From: Brevundimonas vesicularis
GTDB lineage: Bacteria > Pseudomonadota > Alphaproteobacteria > Caulobacterales > Caulobacteraceae
DNA: 64,000 bases
Assembly: GCF_027105095.1 (NCBI RefSeq)
Contig: NZ_CP114278.1
Location: 1,798,001-1,862,000 of the forward strand
Direction of reading: 5' to 3'
Shown: positions 19,441 through 28,928 of the stretch, piece by piece
Position numbering within the stretch: the first letter of the stretch is position 1
How the letters are laid out: each line of letters begins with the position of its first letter
Program-made: the position numbers and the translations under genes
The notes under the pieces: generated by a model
What the model was told of the DNA's origin: nothing
Databases searched by the model: none
The model's input: the letters and a program-made list of their open reading frames with translations, nothing else

Positions 19441-20508
19441 TTGGTCGAACACTCCGCCGTCATCGCCGCCCTCGACGCCATCATCGATCCGGTTTCCGGC
19501 CAAGGGCTGGTCGCCGCCGGTCTGGTTCAAGGTCTGGTCGTGGCTGAGGATCGCGCGGGGTTTGCTCTGGAAGTCGATCGCACTCAAGCAGCCGCCTACG
19601 CGCCGGTTCGTGATGCGGCGGAGGCTGCGCTAAAGGCCATTCCCGGCATGGCGCGCGTCTCGGTCATTTTGACCGCCGAGACCAAGCCAGCTGCCGCGCC
19701 GCGCACGGCGAGCCTGTCAAAAGCGGCGGTCGATCAGGGCCGCGCCAAGGCCCCGGTCCCGACCGATCGGCCGAAGCACGTTCGCTGCGTCCTGGCCGTC
19801 GCCAGCGGCAAGGGCGGGGTGGGCAAGTCCACGGTCGCGGTGAATTTGGCTGCTGCGCTTTCTGCACGCGGGCTTTCAGTCGGCATTCTCGACGCCGATG
19901 TGTATGGGCCCTCGCTGCCGACCATGCTGGGCATCAGTGGTCAGCCCGCCTACGAGGACGGCGCCATCGTGCCGCACGTCGCCCACGGGCTGAAGGCCAT
20001 GTCGGTCGGCCTTTTGACCAAGATGGACGACGCCATGATCTGGCGCGGACCCATGGCGTCGCAGGCCATCACCCAGATGCTGACCCAGACGCGTTGGGGG
20101 ACGGCTGATGCGCCCCTGGACGTGCTGGTGGTCGATCTGCCGCCGGGCACGGGCGACGTCCAGCTGACACTGATCCAGAAGACGCCGCTGGATGGAGCGG
20201 TGATCGTTTCCACGCCGCAAGAAGTCGCTCTGGCCGATGCCCGGCGTGCCCACACCCTGTTCCAGCGCGTCAATGTCCCGACGTTTGGCCTGATTGAGAA
20301 TATGAGCGGGCCAGTCTTTGGAGAAGGCGGAGGGAAGACCGAGGCCGAGCGCCTATCCATCCCGTTCTTGGGCGCCTTGCCGCTGGACGCCGCCTTACGA
20401 GAAGGCGGCGATGCCGGACGACCGCCTGTCGCAACCGATCCGCAGGGCGATATCGCCGGCCGCTTCGCCGAAATCGCCGCGCGCGTCTCGTCTGCGCTCG
20501 AGATATAG
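19441..20508 (+). CDS. apbC: Iron-sulfur cluster carrier ApbC/Mrp
   Basis: P-loop ATPase that carries and transfers Fe-S clusters. About 355 residues: an N-terminal DUF59/MIP18-like domain (to about residue 85), a linker, then the ParA-like domain with the deviant Walker A SGKGGVGKST (about 122-131), ILDADVYGPSLPTMLG, and VVDLPPGTGDVQLTL. A C-X-X-C cluster motif, present in many homologues, is not obvious in the visible C-terminus. I chose TTG 19441, preceded by CTGGAG at 19429-19434; the frame is open to 19348. Confidence 0.9.
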   Translation: MVEHSAVIAALDAIIDPVSGQGLVAAGLVQGLVVAEDRAGFALEVDRTQAAAYAPVRDAAEAALKAIPGMARVSVILTAETKPAAAPRTASLSKAAVDQGRAKAPVPTDRPKHVRCVLAVASGKGGVGKSTVAVNLAAALSARGLSVGILDADVYGPSLPTMLGISGQPAYEDGAIVPHVAHGLKAMSVGLLTKMDDAMIWRGPMASQAITQMLTQTRWGTADAPLDVLVVDLPPGTGDVQLTLIQKTPLDGAVIVSTPQEVALADARRAHTLFQRVNVPTFGLIENMSGPVFGEGGGKTEAERLSIPFLGALPLDAALREGGDAGRPPVATDPQGDIAGRFAEIAARVSSALEI

Positions 20509-20584
20509 AAAAAGCCGCCGCAGGGGGTTTTCAAACGCAACCCTGTTCGCCACCTTGGGTGCTACAGATACTCAAGGAGATCCA

Positions 20585-21682
<1,098 letters not shown>

Positions 21683-21690
21683 TCGGGAAA

Positions 21691-21717
21691 CGTCGAGCCG
21701 GTTATGCCGGCTCGACG
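21691..21717 (+). terminator. Hairpin between convergent OYE and ybjQ genes
   Basis: A perfect 11-bp inverted repeat (CGTCGAGCCGG / CCGGCTCGACG, loop TTATG) starts eight bases after the OYE stop and extends into the last codons of the minus-strand YbjQ gene. It probably serves as a terminator in the plus direction although a T tract is missing. Confidence 0.5.
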
Positions 21718-22022
21718 ATCACGCCCGTGCCGTAAGCCAAGACCTCAGTGACGCCCGGCATGATTTCCGTGGCGTCATAGCGAACGGCCAGGATGGCGTT
21801 GGCGCCGTGGGCCTGGGCGTGTTTGACCAGTTCGTCATAGGCTTCCTGACGCCCGGCCTCAGCCAACTTCACATAGGCGCCGACGCGGCCGCCCAGCATG
21901 GACTGGACCCCGCCGATGGCGTCGGAGATGGCGTTGCGCGAGCGCACCGTGACACCGCGCACCAAGCCGATATGGCGGGTGACGCGAAAGCCGGGCAGGT
22001 CGTTGGTCGTGGTGACGTACAT
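21702..22022 (-). CDS. YbjQ/UPF0145 family protein
   Basis: A 106-residue protein with the YbjQ pattern: VTTTNDLPGFRV, LVRGVTVRSRNAISDAIGGVQSMLGG, AYDELVKHAQAHGANAILAVRYDATE and a Gly-rich C-terminal strand. Members form pentameric rings and are annotated as heavy-metal-binding-like, with no proven role. It is nine bases downstream of folA on the same strand, last in the dTMP/folate gene group. Confidence 0.88.
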   Translation of the reverse strand: MYVTTTNDLPGFRVTRHIGLVRGVTVRSRNAISDAIGGVQSMLGGRVGAYVKLAEAGRQEAYDELVKHAQAHGANAILAVRYDATEIMPGVTEVLAYGTGVIVEPA

Positions 22023-22031
22023 CTGTTTCTC

Positions 22032-22559
22032 CTAGCGGCGTTCCAGTACGCGGAAGGTGAAGGCGTGGTCGTCCTTCTCGCCTGCCGGGTACGATTCCGA
22101 CGATACCTCGACCCAGGCTGTTTCGTCGAATGACGGAAAGACGGCGTCGCCTTCCGGCGAAGCCTCCACCTCGGTGATGTAGAGGCGTTTCGCGCGGGGC
22201 AGGGCGGCCTCGAACAGGGCTGTACCGCCGATGACGCAGATTTCGTCCATCCCGTCGTCCTCAGCCGTTTCGCGCCCGATCTCAATGGCCTCGTCCAGAG
22301 TGGCGCAGACCAGGCCGCCCTTGGCCATGCCGTCCGCCTCGTAGGACTGGTCCCGCGTCAGGATCAGATTGAGCCGGCCAGGCAGGGGTTTCAGCGGCAA
22401 GCTTTCCCAGGTCTTGCGGCCCATCAGGCAGGGCTTGCCCACGGTGATGGCCTTGAAGCGCTGTAGATCGCTGCGCAGCCGCCAGGGCAAGTCGCCGTCA
22501 CGGCCGATGACGCCGTTGCGTCCACGCGCGACGACCAATGCGATCTGGGGAACGGTCAT
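22032..22559 (-). CDS. folA: Dihydrofolate reductase
   Basis: NADPH-dependent reduction of dihydrofolate, regenerating the cofactor oxidised by ThyA. The 175 residues show IALVVARGRNGVIGRDGDLPWRL, the acidic Asp in LRSDLQRFKAIT, MGRKTWESLPLKPLPGRLNLILTR and the C-terminal ICVIGGTALFEAALPRAKRLYITEV. The start ATG overlaps the stop of the MazG-like gene (ATGA), indicating coupling. thyA lies on the same strand upstream. Confidence 0.93.
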   Translation of the reverse strand: MTVPQIALVVARGRNGVIGRDGDLPWRLRSDLQRFKAITVGKPCLMGRKTWESLPLKPLPGRLNLILTRDQSYEADGMAKGGLVCATLDEAIEIGRETAEDDGMDEICVIGGTALFEAALPRAKRLYITEVEASPEGDAVFPSFDETAWVEVSSESYPAGEKDDHAFTFRVLERR

Positions 22560-22855
22560 GCTTTCGGCTCCAGCCACTTCAGCCATTTGCGCTGCATGGC
22601 CTGATCAAGATCGACGCCCGCTCGCGCGCAGTAGATCAGCAGCATCCCCAGCACATCCGCCGCTTCGTCGCCCAGCGCCTGGCTGTCAGGTGCGCCCCGC
22701 GCGCGGCCGGTCAGGCGCAGATGCTCGGCGGTCAGTTCGCCCAGCTCCTCCTGAAGCTTCAGCAGCGCCCAGTCGCGATCCCGGTCGATGTCGTGTTCGG
22801 CCGCGTAGATGTCGGAGATGCGCAGGACGGAGGCGGTCAGGTCGGAGAAATGCAT
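22556..22855 (-). CDS. MazG-like nucleotide pyrophosphohydrolase
   Basis: A roughly 99-residue all-alpha NTP-PPase. Seen: LLKLQEELGELTAEHLRL with the metal-ligand glutamates (EELGE), followed by LGDEAADVLGMLLIYCARAGVDL with the ligand EAAD. That arrangement matches the MazG/HisE superfamily. Likely role is removal of noncanonical NTPs or dUTP-like substrates (inference), which fits the thyA-folA context. I chose ATG 22855; an in-frame start at 22885 is also open. It is translationally coupled to folA. Confidence 0.8.
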   Translation of the reverse strand: MHFSDLTASVLRISDIYAAEHDIDRDRDWALLKLQEELGELTAEHLRLTGRARGAPDSQALGDEAADVLGMLLIYCARAGVDLDQAMQRKWLKWLEPKA

Positions 22856-22915
22856 TGGTATTTGCCGACATCCAGATGCGCGCATCTCCCATAAGAAGTA
22901 TCGTTTCTAGAGAGC

Positions 22916-23419
22916 TCAGCCATACCGAAATGGCTCTATACACATTGCGGTCATGAGGCGAGGGCCTTCATCAAAGAGTCGATATCTCTGAAGACAAAAA
23001 TCACGAAGACATGGGCAAGTGATCTTATTGGTGAAAATTTCGACTAAGTATGGGTCGTAAGATGCCGCGATCATTTCGTTCAGATATGAAATTATCGTTT
23101 TCTCAATCATGCGCTCAATGCGATCAGGAAAGTCAATTTCGTAGAGCGCGATGACATTCAGTTCGAGTTGAGCGAATAGTTGGCCCAAGGCTTGTCTAAA
23201 TTTGTCGGCATCAAAATCTGTGGCACCTGCCGAGCTACTGCAAGTAGCCCATTGTTCTGTGGTGTCTTCGATAAATTTCCGAGCCACATCAATAGCAGTC
23301 ACGCGACTGCTGTGTCTGATCTGCGCTAGTACGAGACCTAGACCTGTAACTGCCGCGCATGCGGCCAGCCAGTCGGCAATGTTGGGCGCGTCGGAAACGT
23401 CAGCCTCGCTGTTCACCAC
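22916..23419 (-). CDS. Hypothetical protein with N-terminal membrane helix, low GC
   Basis: A 167-residue protein that I do not recognise. It has a hydrophobic segment near the N-terminus (WLAACAAVTGLGLVLAQI, about residues 17-34), followed by a mainly helical soluble part with several cysteines (ITCPCLRDFCLQRY). GC content is visibly lower and codon use poorer than in flanking genes, suggesting recent gain. The GTG start at 23419 has no good ribosome site and lies just downstream of a GGT microsatellite, so the true start is uncertain. Confidence 0.5.
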   Translation of the reverse strand: MVNSEADVSDAPNIADWLAACAAVTGLGLVLAQIRHSSRVTAIDVARKFIEDTTEQWATCSSSAGATDFDADKFRQALGQLFAQLELNVIALYEIDFPDRIERMIEKTIISYLNEMIAASYDPYLVEIFTNKITCPCLRDFCLQRYRLFDEGPRLMTAMCIEPFRYG

Positions 23420-23436
23420 GATTAGGGGAGGGAGGC

Positions 23437-23460
23437 GGTGGTGGTGGTGGTGGTGGTGGT
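23437..23460 (+). repeat. (GGT)8 microsatellite
   Basis: Eight perfect GGT units. A second G-rich tract of GGCGGA units lies at about 23554-23587. Both are in the 250-base space between thyA and the low-GC hypothetical gene, where no convincing gene is visible. On the minus strand both read as poly-proline in some frames, but no such frame has a start and ribosome site. Confidence 0.85.
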
Positions 23461-23669
23461 GGGCTTGGTGATTTGGGCACCGGCACCGAGCTTTTTTCAG
23501 TTGGCCAAGGTGCGGGCCGAGGAGGGCTGCTCATGTTTAATGCCCTTTCGCGGGCGGCGGAGGCGGAGGCGGAGGGGGTGGCGGCGTCCGTGACGGTGCC
23601 ACTGGTACGGAGTCCTTAAAGGGCAACTGCGGCGTTGTGCGAGGGGTTTGGGACACGACGATCACTCTT

Positions 23670-24527
23670 TCAAACAGCCACGGCCGCCTTGATGTGTGGC
23701 CAGGCTTCGTAGCCTTCGAGGGTGAAGTCCGAGAGGTCGAAGGCGAACAGGTCGGTCTTGGGCGCAATCTGCATGACAGGCAGGGGCAGGGGCTCGCGTG
23801 TCAGCTGAAGCTCGGCCTGTTCGAGGTGGTTCAGATAAAGGTGGGCGTCGCCGAAGGTGTGGACGAAGTCGCCCGGCTCCAACCCCACCACCTGGGCCAG
23901 CATCATCGTCAGCAGGGCGTAGGAGGCGATGTTGAACGGCACGCCCAGGAAGACGTCGGCGCTGCGCTGGTACAGCTGGCAGCTCAGCTTGCCGTCCGCG
24001 ACGAAGAACTGGAACAGGCAGTGGCAGGGCGGCAGGGCCATGTCGTCGACGTCGGCCGGGTTCCAGGCGGTGACGATGTGGCGGCGGCTGTTGGGATTGG
24101 TCTTCAGCCCGTGAACTAGTTTCTCGATCTGGTCGATGACGCGGCCGTCCGGCGCGGTCCAGGACCGCCATTGCTTGCCATAGACCGGACCCAACTCGCC
24201 CTCGGCGTCGGCCCATTCGTCCCAGATGCGAACGCCATTGTCCTTCAGATAGGCGATGTTGGTCTCGCCACGCAGGAACCACAGGAGTTCGACGATGATT
24301 GACCGCAGATGCAGCTTCTTGGTCGTCAGGACCGGAAAGCCCTTGGACAGGTCGAATCGCATCTGGCGGCCGAAGACGCCCAAGGTGCCGGTGCCGGTGC
24401 GGTCGTCGCGACGGACGCCATTGTCGAGGATGTCGCGCAGCAGGTTCAGATACTGCCGCTCGGGATGATCGGCCGGCGCCGCGGCGATGCGAGCCTGAAG
24501 TTCAGCGATGGCGACCTGAGCGTTCAT
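23670..24527 (-). CDS. thyA: Thymidylate synthase
   Basis: Makes dTMP from dUMP with methylenetetrahydrofolate. The 285 residues include [25 protein letters not shown], the folate/dUMP region [26 protein letters not shown], the catalytic cysteine in [12 protein letters not shown] and the end [20 protein letters not shown] chose ATG 24527 ([10 protein letters not shown]); 22 more codons are open upstream but are poorly conserved in character. folA and the MazG-like gene follow on the same strand. Confidence 0.95.
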   Translation of the reverse strand: MNAQVAIAELQARIAAAPADHPERQYLNLLRDILDNGVRRDDRTGTGTLGVFGRQMRFDLSKGFPVLTTKKLHLRSIIVELLWFLRGETNIAYLKDNGVRIWDEWADAEGELGPVYGKQWRSWTAPDGRVIDQIEKLVHGLKTNPNSRRHIVTAWNPADVDDMALPPCHCLFQFFVADGKLSCQLYQRSADVFLGVPFNIASYALLTMMLAQVVGLEPGDFVHTFGDAHLYLNHLEQAELQLTREPLPLPVMQIAPKTDLFAFDLSDFTLEGYEAWPHIKAAVAV

Positions 24528-24603
24528 TTCTCGAGCTTGCCTCAGAACCTGCGATTCGAAATCCAAATCGATGCAGAGTCCTAGGGAGTCCACAGAAATC
24601 GAA

Positions 24604-25146
24604 TCAACCCCCGAAGCCGCCTTCGTCGAGGAAGGCCTGTTCTTCGGGAGTGGTCTGGCGGCCCAGCGCGGCGTTGCGGTGCGGGAAACGGCCGAAGCGG
24701 ACGATGATGTCGCGGTGCAGCTTGCCCCATTTCTCCAACTCTTCGTCCCCGGCGACCAAGGCCATGTAGCGGTCCTGATCCTCGATCCTCTCGGAATGCT
24801 CGAACGGCAGCAGCAGGAAATTCTTCAAAGCCGGCTCGAACGCCAGATGCAGATCGCGCGCCACGGCCTGGTTTGCGAACATCAGGGCCAGAGGATCGGT
24901 GGCGAACTGATGCGCCGTGCCGCGAAAGCTGTTGCGGGGATACTGATCCAGCAGGATCAGCAGCGCCAAGGCGCCCTCCGCCGTGTCCATCCAGTCGTCC
25001 AGTTCGCGGCGCGCGGCGGCCCAATGCAGGGCGTGGCCTCGGTCGCGGAAGTCGGCGTCGAACGCCTCGTCCTTGGCGAACCACTTTTCGGGCCCAGCCT
25101 CTTTCCAGAAGGCGACAACGTCGGATGGGGTTATGAAGGCGGTCAT
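24604..25146 (-). CDS. DUF924 family protein
   Basis: A 180-residue soluble alpha-helical protein matching DUF924: [59 protein letters not shown], and [13 protein letters not shown]. The fold is TPR-like, with unknown function. ATG 25146 is the first family-like methionine; the frame is open much further, over the ilvC-like gene, and that part is a shadow. Its start codon shares the palindrome CATG with the divergent ilvC-like start. Confidence 0.85.
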   Translation of the reverse strand: MTAFITPSDVVAFWKEAGPEKWFAKDEAFDADFRDRGHALHWAAARRELDDWMDTAEGALALLILLDQYPRNSFRGTAHQFATDPLALMFANQAVARDLHLAFEPALKNFLLLPFEHSERIEDQDRYMALVAGDEELEKWGKLHRDIIVRFGRFPHRNAALGRQTTPEEQAFLDEGGFGG

Positions 25147-26179
25147 GACCCAGACCCTATCCAATCCGCTGCCCGTCTTCCATGACCGCGACTGCGACCT
25201 TTCGATCATCCGCGGCAAGCGCGTGGCCATGATCGGGTACGGCAGCCAGGGCCGGACCCATGCGCTGAACCTGCGTGATTCGGGCGTGACCGACATCGTT
25301 GTGGGTTTGAAGGCCGACTCCAGAACACGCGACCTAGCGCGCGCCGATGGATTCGAGGTGATGACGGCCGGGCAGGCCGCGTCGGGCGCCGACGTGGTCG
25401 TCGTCATGACTTCGGACGAGGCGCATCGCGATCTGTGGCGCGACGAGCTGGAGCCGAACGTGCGGCCGGGCGCGGCCCTGGTCTTCGCCCACGGCCTGTC
25501 GGTGCGATTCGGCCTGGTCGAACCGCGCGCGGATCTGGACGTCGTCCTGGCCTCGCCCAAGGGGATCGGGCCGCGCATCCGCGATCTGTACGAAGCCGGG
25601 GAGGGGGTCTTTTGCCTGTTCGGCGTGCAGCAGGACGCGACGGGAGGCGCGCATGCGCTGGGCCTGTCCTATGCGGCGGCGCTGGGATGCGGGCGCAAGG
25701 GCATTCTGGAAACGACGATGCGCGACGAGTGCGAGAGCGACCTGTTCGGAGAACAGGTGGTGCTGTGCGGCGGCATCGCCGAACTGATCGACGCGGCCTT
25801 CATGAAACTGGTCGACGCCGGCTATCCGCCCGAGGTGGCATGGTTCGAATGCTTCTATGAAACGAAGCTGGTGACCGACCTGATGTACGAACGCGGCATC
25901 GCGGGCGCCTTCGCCAAGATTTCGAACACGGCGGAATACGGCGCCTATCTGACCGGACCGCGCATCATCGGAGCCGAGTCTCGCCAAGCGATGGATCAGG
26001 TGTTGGCCGAGGTTCAGGGCGGGGCGTTCGTGCGGCGGCTGATGGCCGACTATGACGCCGGTTCACCCGATCTCAACGCGCGCCGAAAGGCGCTGAGCTC
26101 TAGGACCATCGAGTCGGTTGGAGCGCATCTGAATGCTGTGGCGCGCCAGGCGATGGAGAGCGCGGCGAACGACGACTAA
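25145..26179 (+). CDS. Ketol-acid reductoisomerase-like protein (divergent IlvC paralogue)
   Basis: A 344-residue class I KARI homologue. Seen: Rossmann motif GYGSQGRTHALNLRDSG, VFAHGLSVRFG, LASPKGIG (standard enzymes have APKGPGH), the metal-ligand segment DECESDLFGEQVVLCGG, the Glu-rich WFECFYETKLVTDLMYERG and ISNTAEYGAYLTGPRI. All metal ligands appear present, but the PKGPGH loop histidine is replaced, so substrate or mechanism may differ from valine/isoleucine synthesis. It is monocistronic with no ilvB or ilvN nearby. GAAGG supports ATG 25145; ATG 25133 is an alternative. Confidence 0.8.
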   Translation: MTQTLSNPLPVFHDRDCDLSIIRGKRVAMIGYGSQGRTHALNLRDSGVTDIVVGLKADSRTRDLARADGFEVMTAGQAASGADVVVVMTSDEAHRDLWRDELEPNVRPGAALVFAHGLSVRFGLVEPRADLDVVLASPKGIGPRIRDLYEAGEGVFCLFGVQQDATGGAHALGLSYAAALGCGRKGILETTMRDECESDLFGEQVVLCGGIAELIDAAFMKLVDAGYPPEVAWFECFYETKLVTDLMYERGIAGAFAKISNTAEYGAYLTGPRIIGAESRQAMDQVLAEVQGGAFVRRLMADYDAGSPDLNARRKALSSRTIESVGAHLNAVARQAMESAANDD

Positions 26180-26239
26180 CGCGGACATGGCGGCGGGCGA
26201 AGACCCGCTGTCGCATCGTCGATTTTTCTGAGGAGAAGA

Positions 26240-26316
26240 TGGTCGGAGTGAGAGGATTCGAACCTCCGACCCCTGCGTCCCGAACGCAGTGCTCTACCAG
26301 GCTGAGCCACACTCCG
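26240..26316 (-). tRNA. tRNA-Pro (anticodon CGG)
   Basis: A complete cloverleaf on the minus strand: acceptor CGGAGTG/CACTCCG, D-arm GCTCAGCCTGGTAGAGC, anticodon arm CTGCG-TTCGGGA-CGCAG with CGG, T-arm GGAGG-TTCGAAT-CCTCT and encoded CCA at 26242-26240. Confidence 0.96.
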
Positions 26317-26517
26317 ACCGTGGGGGCTGGCCTGGCGGCGTCGCCCCGAAGTGAGGACGCGGCTTATAGCCATGGGTTCGATAGGCCGCAAGCGCCCATT
26401 TCGACCCATCTTCACGGTAAGCGAAAATAGTCCTGAAAGAGGGTGTTGCATCCCAAAACGGCTTGGCGTATCTGACCGCCTCCGCCGCACAGAGTGCTTC
26501 GGAAACGCCGGTCCTGC

Positions 26518-26591
26518 TGGGGAATGGTGTAATGGTAACACTACGGTTTTTGGTACCGTCATTCTAGGTTCGAGTCCTAGTTCCCCAGCCA
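26518..26591 (+). tRNA. tRNA-Gln (anticodon TTG)
   Basis: A complete cloverleaf: acceptor TGGGGAA/TTCCCCA, D-arm with GTGTAATGGTAAC, anticodon stem ACGGT...ACCGT enclosing TTG, T-arm CTAGG-TTCGAGT-CCTAG, discriminator G and encoded CCA at 26589-26591. Confidence 0.96.
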
Positions 26592-26593
26592 TC

Positions 26594-26611
26594 CGCCGAC
26601 AAAGGTCGGCG
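26594..26611 (+). terminator. Small hairpin after tRNA-Gln
   Basis: A 7-bp stem (CGCCGAC / GTCGGCG) with loop AAAG lies three bases after the tRNA end. There is no T tract, so termination is only suggested by position. Confidence 0.4.
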
Positions 26612-26713
26612 CCGCCGAACCACTTCACAGCTTCAGCATTATCATCTGCGTCAGGGCTTCCGTTCGGATGCCCGGATACCTAGCTTGACCGCAGACTGCT
26701 GCTGAGGAGAACG

Positions 26714-27232
26714 ATGATGGTCACCGCCAAAGAAAAGCGCCTGGCGCCCCTGAGGACGCCGACGAGCCTGTCGGAGGAGGCGACCCAGAGCATTTCAGCC
26801 GCTCTGACCGGCCTGCTGGCCGATACGTTCGCCCTCTACATCAAGACCAAGAATTTCCACTGGCACGTCTCAGGCCCGCATTTCCGAGACTATCATTTGA
26901 TGCTGGACGAGCAGTCGGCGGAAATCCTGGCCATGACCGATCCGATGGCCGAACGGGCGCGCAAGATCGGCGGGACCACGCTGCGCTCCATCGGTCAGAT
27001 CGCCAAGGAATCACGCATCGCCGACAATGACGCCGACTATGTCGACCCGCTGGATATGCTGGCCGAGCTTCGCGACGACAACGGTGAGCTGATCGGCCGA
27101 ATGCGCGAGGTCCATGACCTATGCGACGAGCATAACGACGTCGCGACCGCCAGCCTGCTCGAGAATTGGATCGACGAGAGCGAAAAGCGCGTCTGGTTCC
27201 TGTTCGAATCGGGTCGTCGCGGCAACAGCTGA
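26714..27232 (+). CDS. dps: Dps-family DNA-binding ferritin-like protein
   Basis: Stores iron and protects DNA from oxidative damage as a dodecamer. The 172 residues show the ferroxidase region YIKTKNFHWHVSGPHFRDYHLMLDEQSAEI (His, His, Asp and Glu ligands) and the four-helix continuation MREVHDLCDEHNDVATASLLENWIDESEKRVWFLF. The N-terminal 25 residues are Lys/Arg-containing and may bind DNA. A GAGGAG site precedes the double ATG at 26714/26717. Confidence 0.92.
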   Translation: MMVTAKEKRLAPLRTPTSLSEEATQSISAALTGLLADTFALYIKTKNFHWHVSGPHFRDYHLMLDEQSAEILAMTDPMAERARKIGGTTLRSIGQIAKESRIADNDADYVDPLDMLAELRDDNGELIGRMREVHDLCDEHNDVATASLLENWIDESEKRVWFLFESGRRGNS

Positions 27233-27300
27233 GGAACCGCAGCGCTTGCGCCGTCTTATGTATCGTCGATAGTCGATTACGGACGGCGCAGGAGAGGCGT

Positions 27301-27663
27301 GTGAAGCAGGGTGTGGTGATCTGCGGTTTGGCGATCTTGGGCGTGCTGGCGGCCTCGCCCGCTTCAGCCGACATGTCCAAGGCGTTCGGCAATACGATCG
27401 TGTCCCATTATCCGAACGGACAGTGGGTCAGGCACTATTTCGAGCCGGATGGACGCTACACCTCGCAGTTTTCGGACGGGAGACGGGTGGCGGCGCGCTG
27501 GTCGGCTGAGGGTGACAAGATTTGCCTGAGCGGGTTCAGCCCGCGACAGGTCCTGCCGCGTTTTTGCAGCCGGATGGTCGAGGCCGATGTCGGCGACACT
27601 TGGCGCGCCCGCGATCCCTTGGGACGCTCCATTCGCAACGAACTGGTCGCCGGGCGTCGCTGA
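27301..27663 (+). CDS. Secreted hypothetical protein
   Basis: A 120-residue protein with a clear signal peptide (KQGVVICGLAILGVLAASPASA, cleavage about residue 23) and a mature part with GNTIVSHYPNGQWVRHYFEPDGRYTSQFSDGRRV, resembling small periplasmic proteins annotated only as hypothetical. Two cysteines (ICLSGF, FCSRM) could form a disulfide. AGGAG upstream supports GTG 27301; the longer frame into dps is a shadow. Confidence 0.7.
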   Translation: MKQGVVICGLAILGVLAASPASADMSKAFGNTIVSHYPNGQWVRHYFEPDGRYTSQFSDGRRVAARWSAEGDKICLSGFSPRQVLPRFCSRMVEADVGDTWRARDPLGRSIRNELVAGRR

Positions 27664-27712
27664 GGCCTTGCCCTGAGCGGCGTCACCCCCTAGACGCGAC
27701 CGCCTACCCGAT

Positions 27713-27752
27713 GCGGATGTGGCGGAACTGGTAGACGCACTGGATTTAGGTT
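27713..27752 (+). pseudogene. Orphan 5' half of tRNA-Leu(TAG), probable attachment-site boundary
   Basis: GCGGATGTGGCGGAACTGGTAGACGCACTGGATTTAGG matches the 5' half of a tRNA-Leu: acceptor strand, D-arm and anticodon arm with TAG. The variable loop, T-arm and 3' acceptor strand do not follow; instead the sequence runs into the 3' end of an integrase gene. This is the arrangement left when a mobile element recombines in the anticodon region and the functional tRNA is rebuilt at the other end. No 3' half was found elsewhere in the window. Confidence 0.75.
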
Positions 27753-27757
27753 TCTGC

Positions 27758-28908
27758 TCATCCAGCATCTTTCACATTGTTTTCGCTAGAGATTTTTGAG
27801 ATCTCCGCGTCGCTGTGGTGGGATTTGTGCCCTAGAGCTGCAAGTACGTCAGCGTCTGAGACGTGGGCATAGCGAGCGGTCGAAGTGATGCTCTCGGCCC
27901 AAGAAGCTGCTTCACCACAGCGAGATTTCCCGAGGCCTTTAATGCCGTGGTAGCGGCGTGGTGACGTCTGTCATGAACCGGCCGCGCGTCGACGATCTTG
28001 GCCGCCCTGAGCGCGGCTTGGGACGCTGCTTGGTGCCCTCTGGGTGTGATGGCTTGGAGCTTACCGTCCGGCTTCTGACGAAACCACACCGTGGCGAGAT
28101 CGGCATCCCTGGCACGACCCATCCTCGCCTTCATGTCGGAAAGGTCGTCGGGCAGGAGAGGGAGGTAATATGTGCCGCCGTTCTTGCGGGCCCGAAGCGC
28201 GACCCGTCCTCCCACGACGTCAACGGCGTCTAGCGGGAAGAAGGCCTCGTTCAGCCGGACGCCGTAGCGATTGATAAAGTCGAATAGGGGGCGATGCCAT
28301 TCCGGCAGACCCGCGCGCCAGGTTTCGATCTCATCGCCGCTGAAAGTGCGAGTGCGACCCTTGGGCTCCTTCAGACGCAGATCGCTCCATGGGATCTCGC
28401 GGACCTTGAGCTCAAGATTTCGTCGCGCAAAGCGCAGGATCGGCCGAAGAGTCGTGTCGATCAGGTCGCGGTTGACTGTGCCGTTGGAGGGCAGCTTACC
28501 TTGGCGAGTGGTTTCCACGCGGCGCCGGCTGATTGCCGCCTGAACCTCGGCCGCGCCGATGGTGGAGATCAGAGCGTCGCCGTCGAAATGTCGCAGCATT
28601 ATGTTCAGTCTAAACGCGACGGTGGCCTCGGCCTTGGTGCCCGCCACCTTGGCATTGAACCACTCCACTGAAACATCCTTCAGCGTTTGCTCTTGGAGCG
28701 CGTCAGATGATCCCAGGGCAAGATCTCGGCGGAGGCGTTCGAGATGCTTTTGGGCGTCACCCTTTTTGGTGCAGCGCGTCGTCCCCCGATATCGCTGACT
28801 CGCGAACTGGAAGTCGTAATGCCAGGTCTCCCAGCGAAGTCTGTGGCTGTCGTATAAGGCAGTATGCCGTATGACCAGAGCTGCGGGGCGGCGCGGCGAC
28901 CACGACAC
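27758..28908 (-). pseudogene. Tyrosine recombinase (tRNA-Leu-type integrase) with C-terminal frameshift
   Basis: A phage-type integrase of about 383 residues if intact. The readable frame gives 358 residues with the catalytic Arg (YGVRLNEAFF), Lys (RKNGGTYYLPL) and HDRRH segment (VHDRRHHAATTAL). At VKQLLG the frame is lost: the expected end, ESITSTARYAHVSDADVL with the nucleophilic Tyr, is present in another frame. Deletion of one base near 27899 explains this, since restoring it gives LLGHESITSTARY and the frame then closes at 27758, next to the tRNA-Leu remnant. The protein as written lacks its active-site tyrosine. Sequencing error remains possible. Confidence 0.8.
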
Positions 28909-28928
28909 ACCTCCGAATGCCCTGCCTT

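Noticed and set aside
23400..23767. Poly-proline frames on the minus strand
   Set aside because: They arise from the GGT and GGCGGA tracts. The ATG at 23535 leads to a stop after 12 codons and the longer frame overlaps thyA with no ribosome site.
27713..27830. Group I intron in the tRNA-Leu anticodon loop
   Set aside because: TCCAG, matching the 3' anticodon stem, recurs nine bases later, but no variable loop, T-arm or acceptor 3' strand follows, and the sequence is readable as the end of an integrase.
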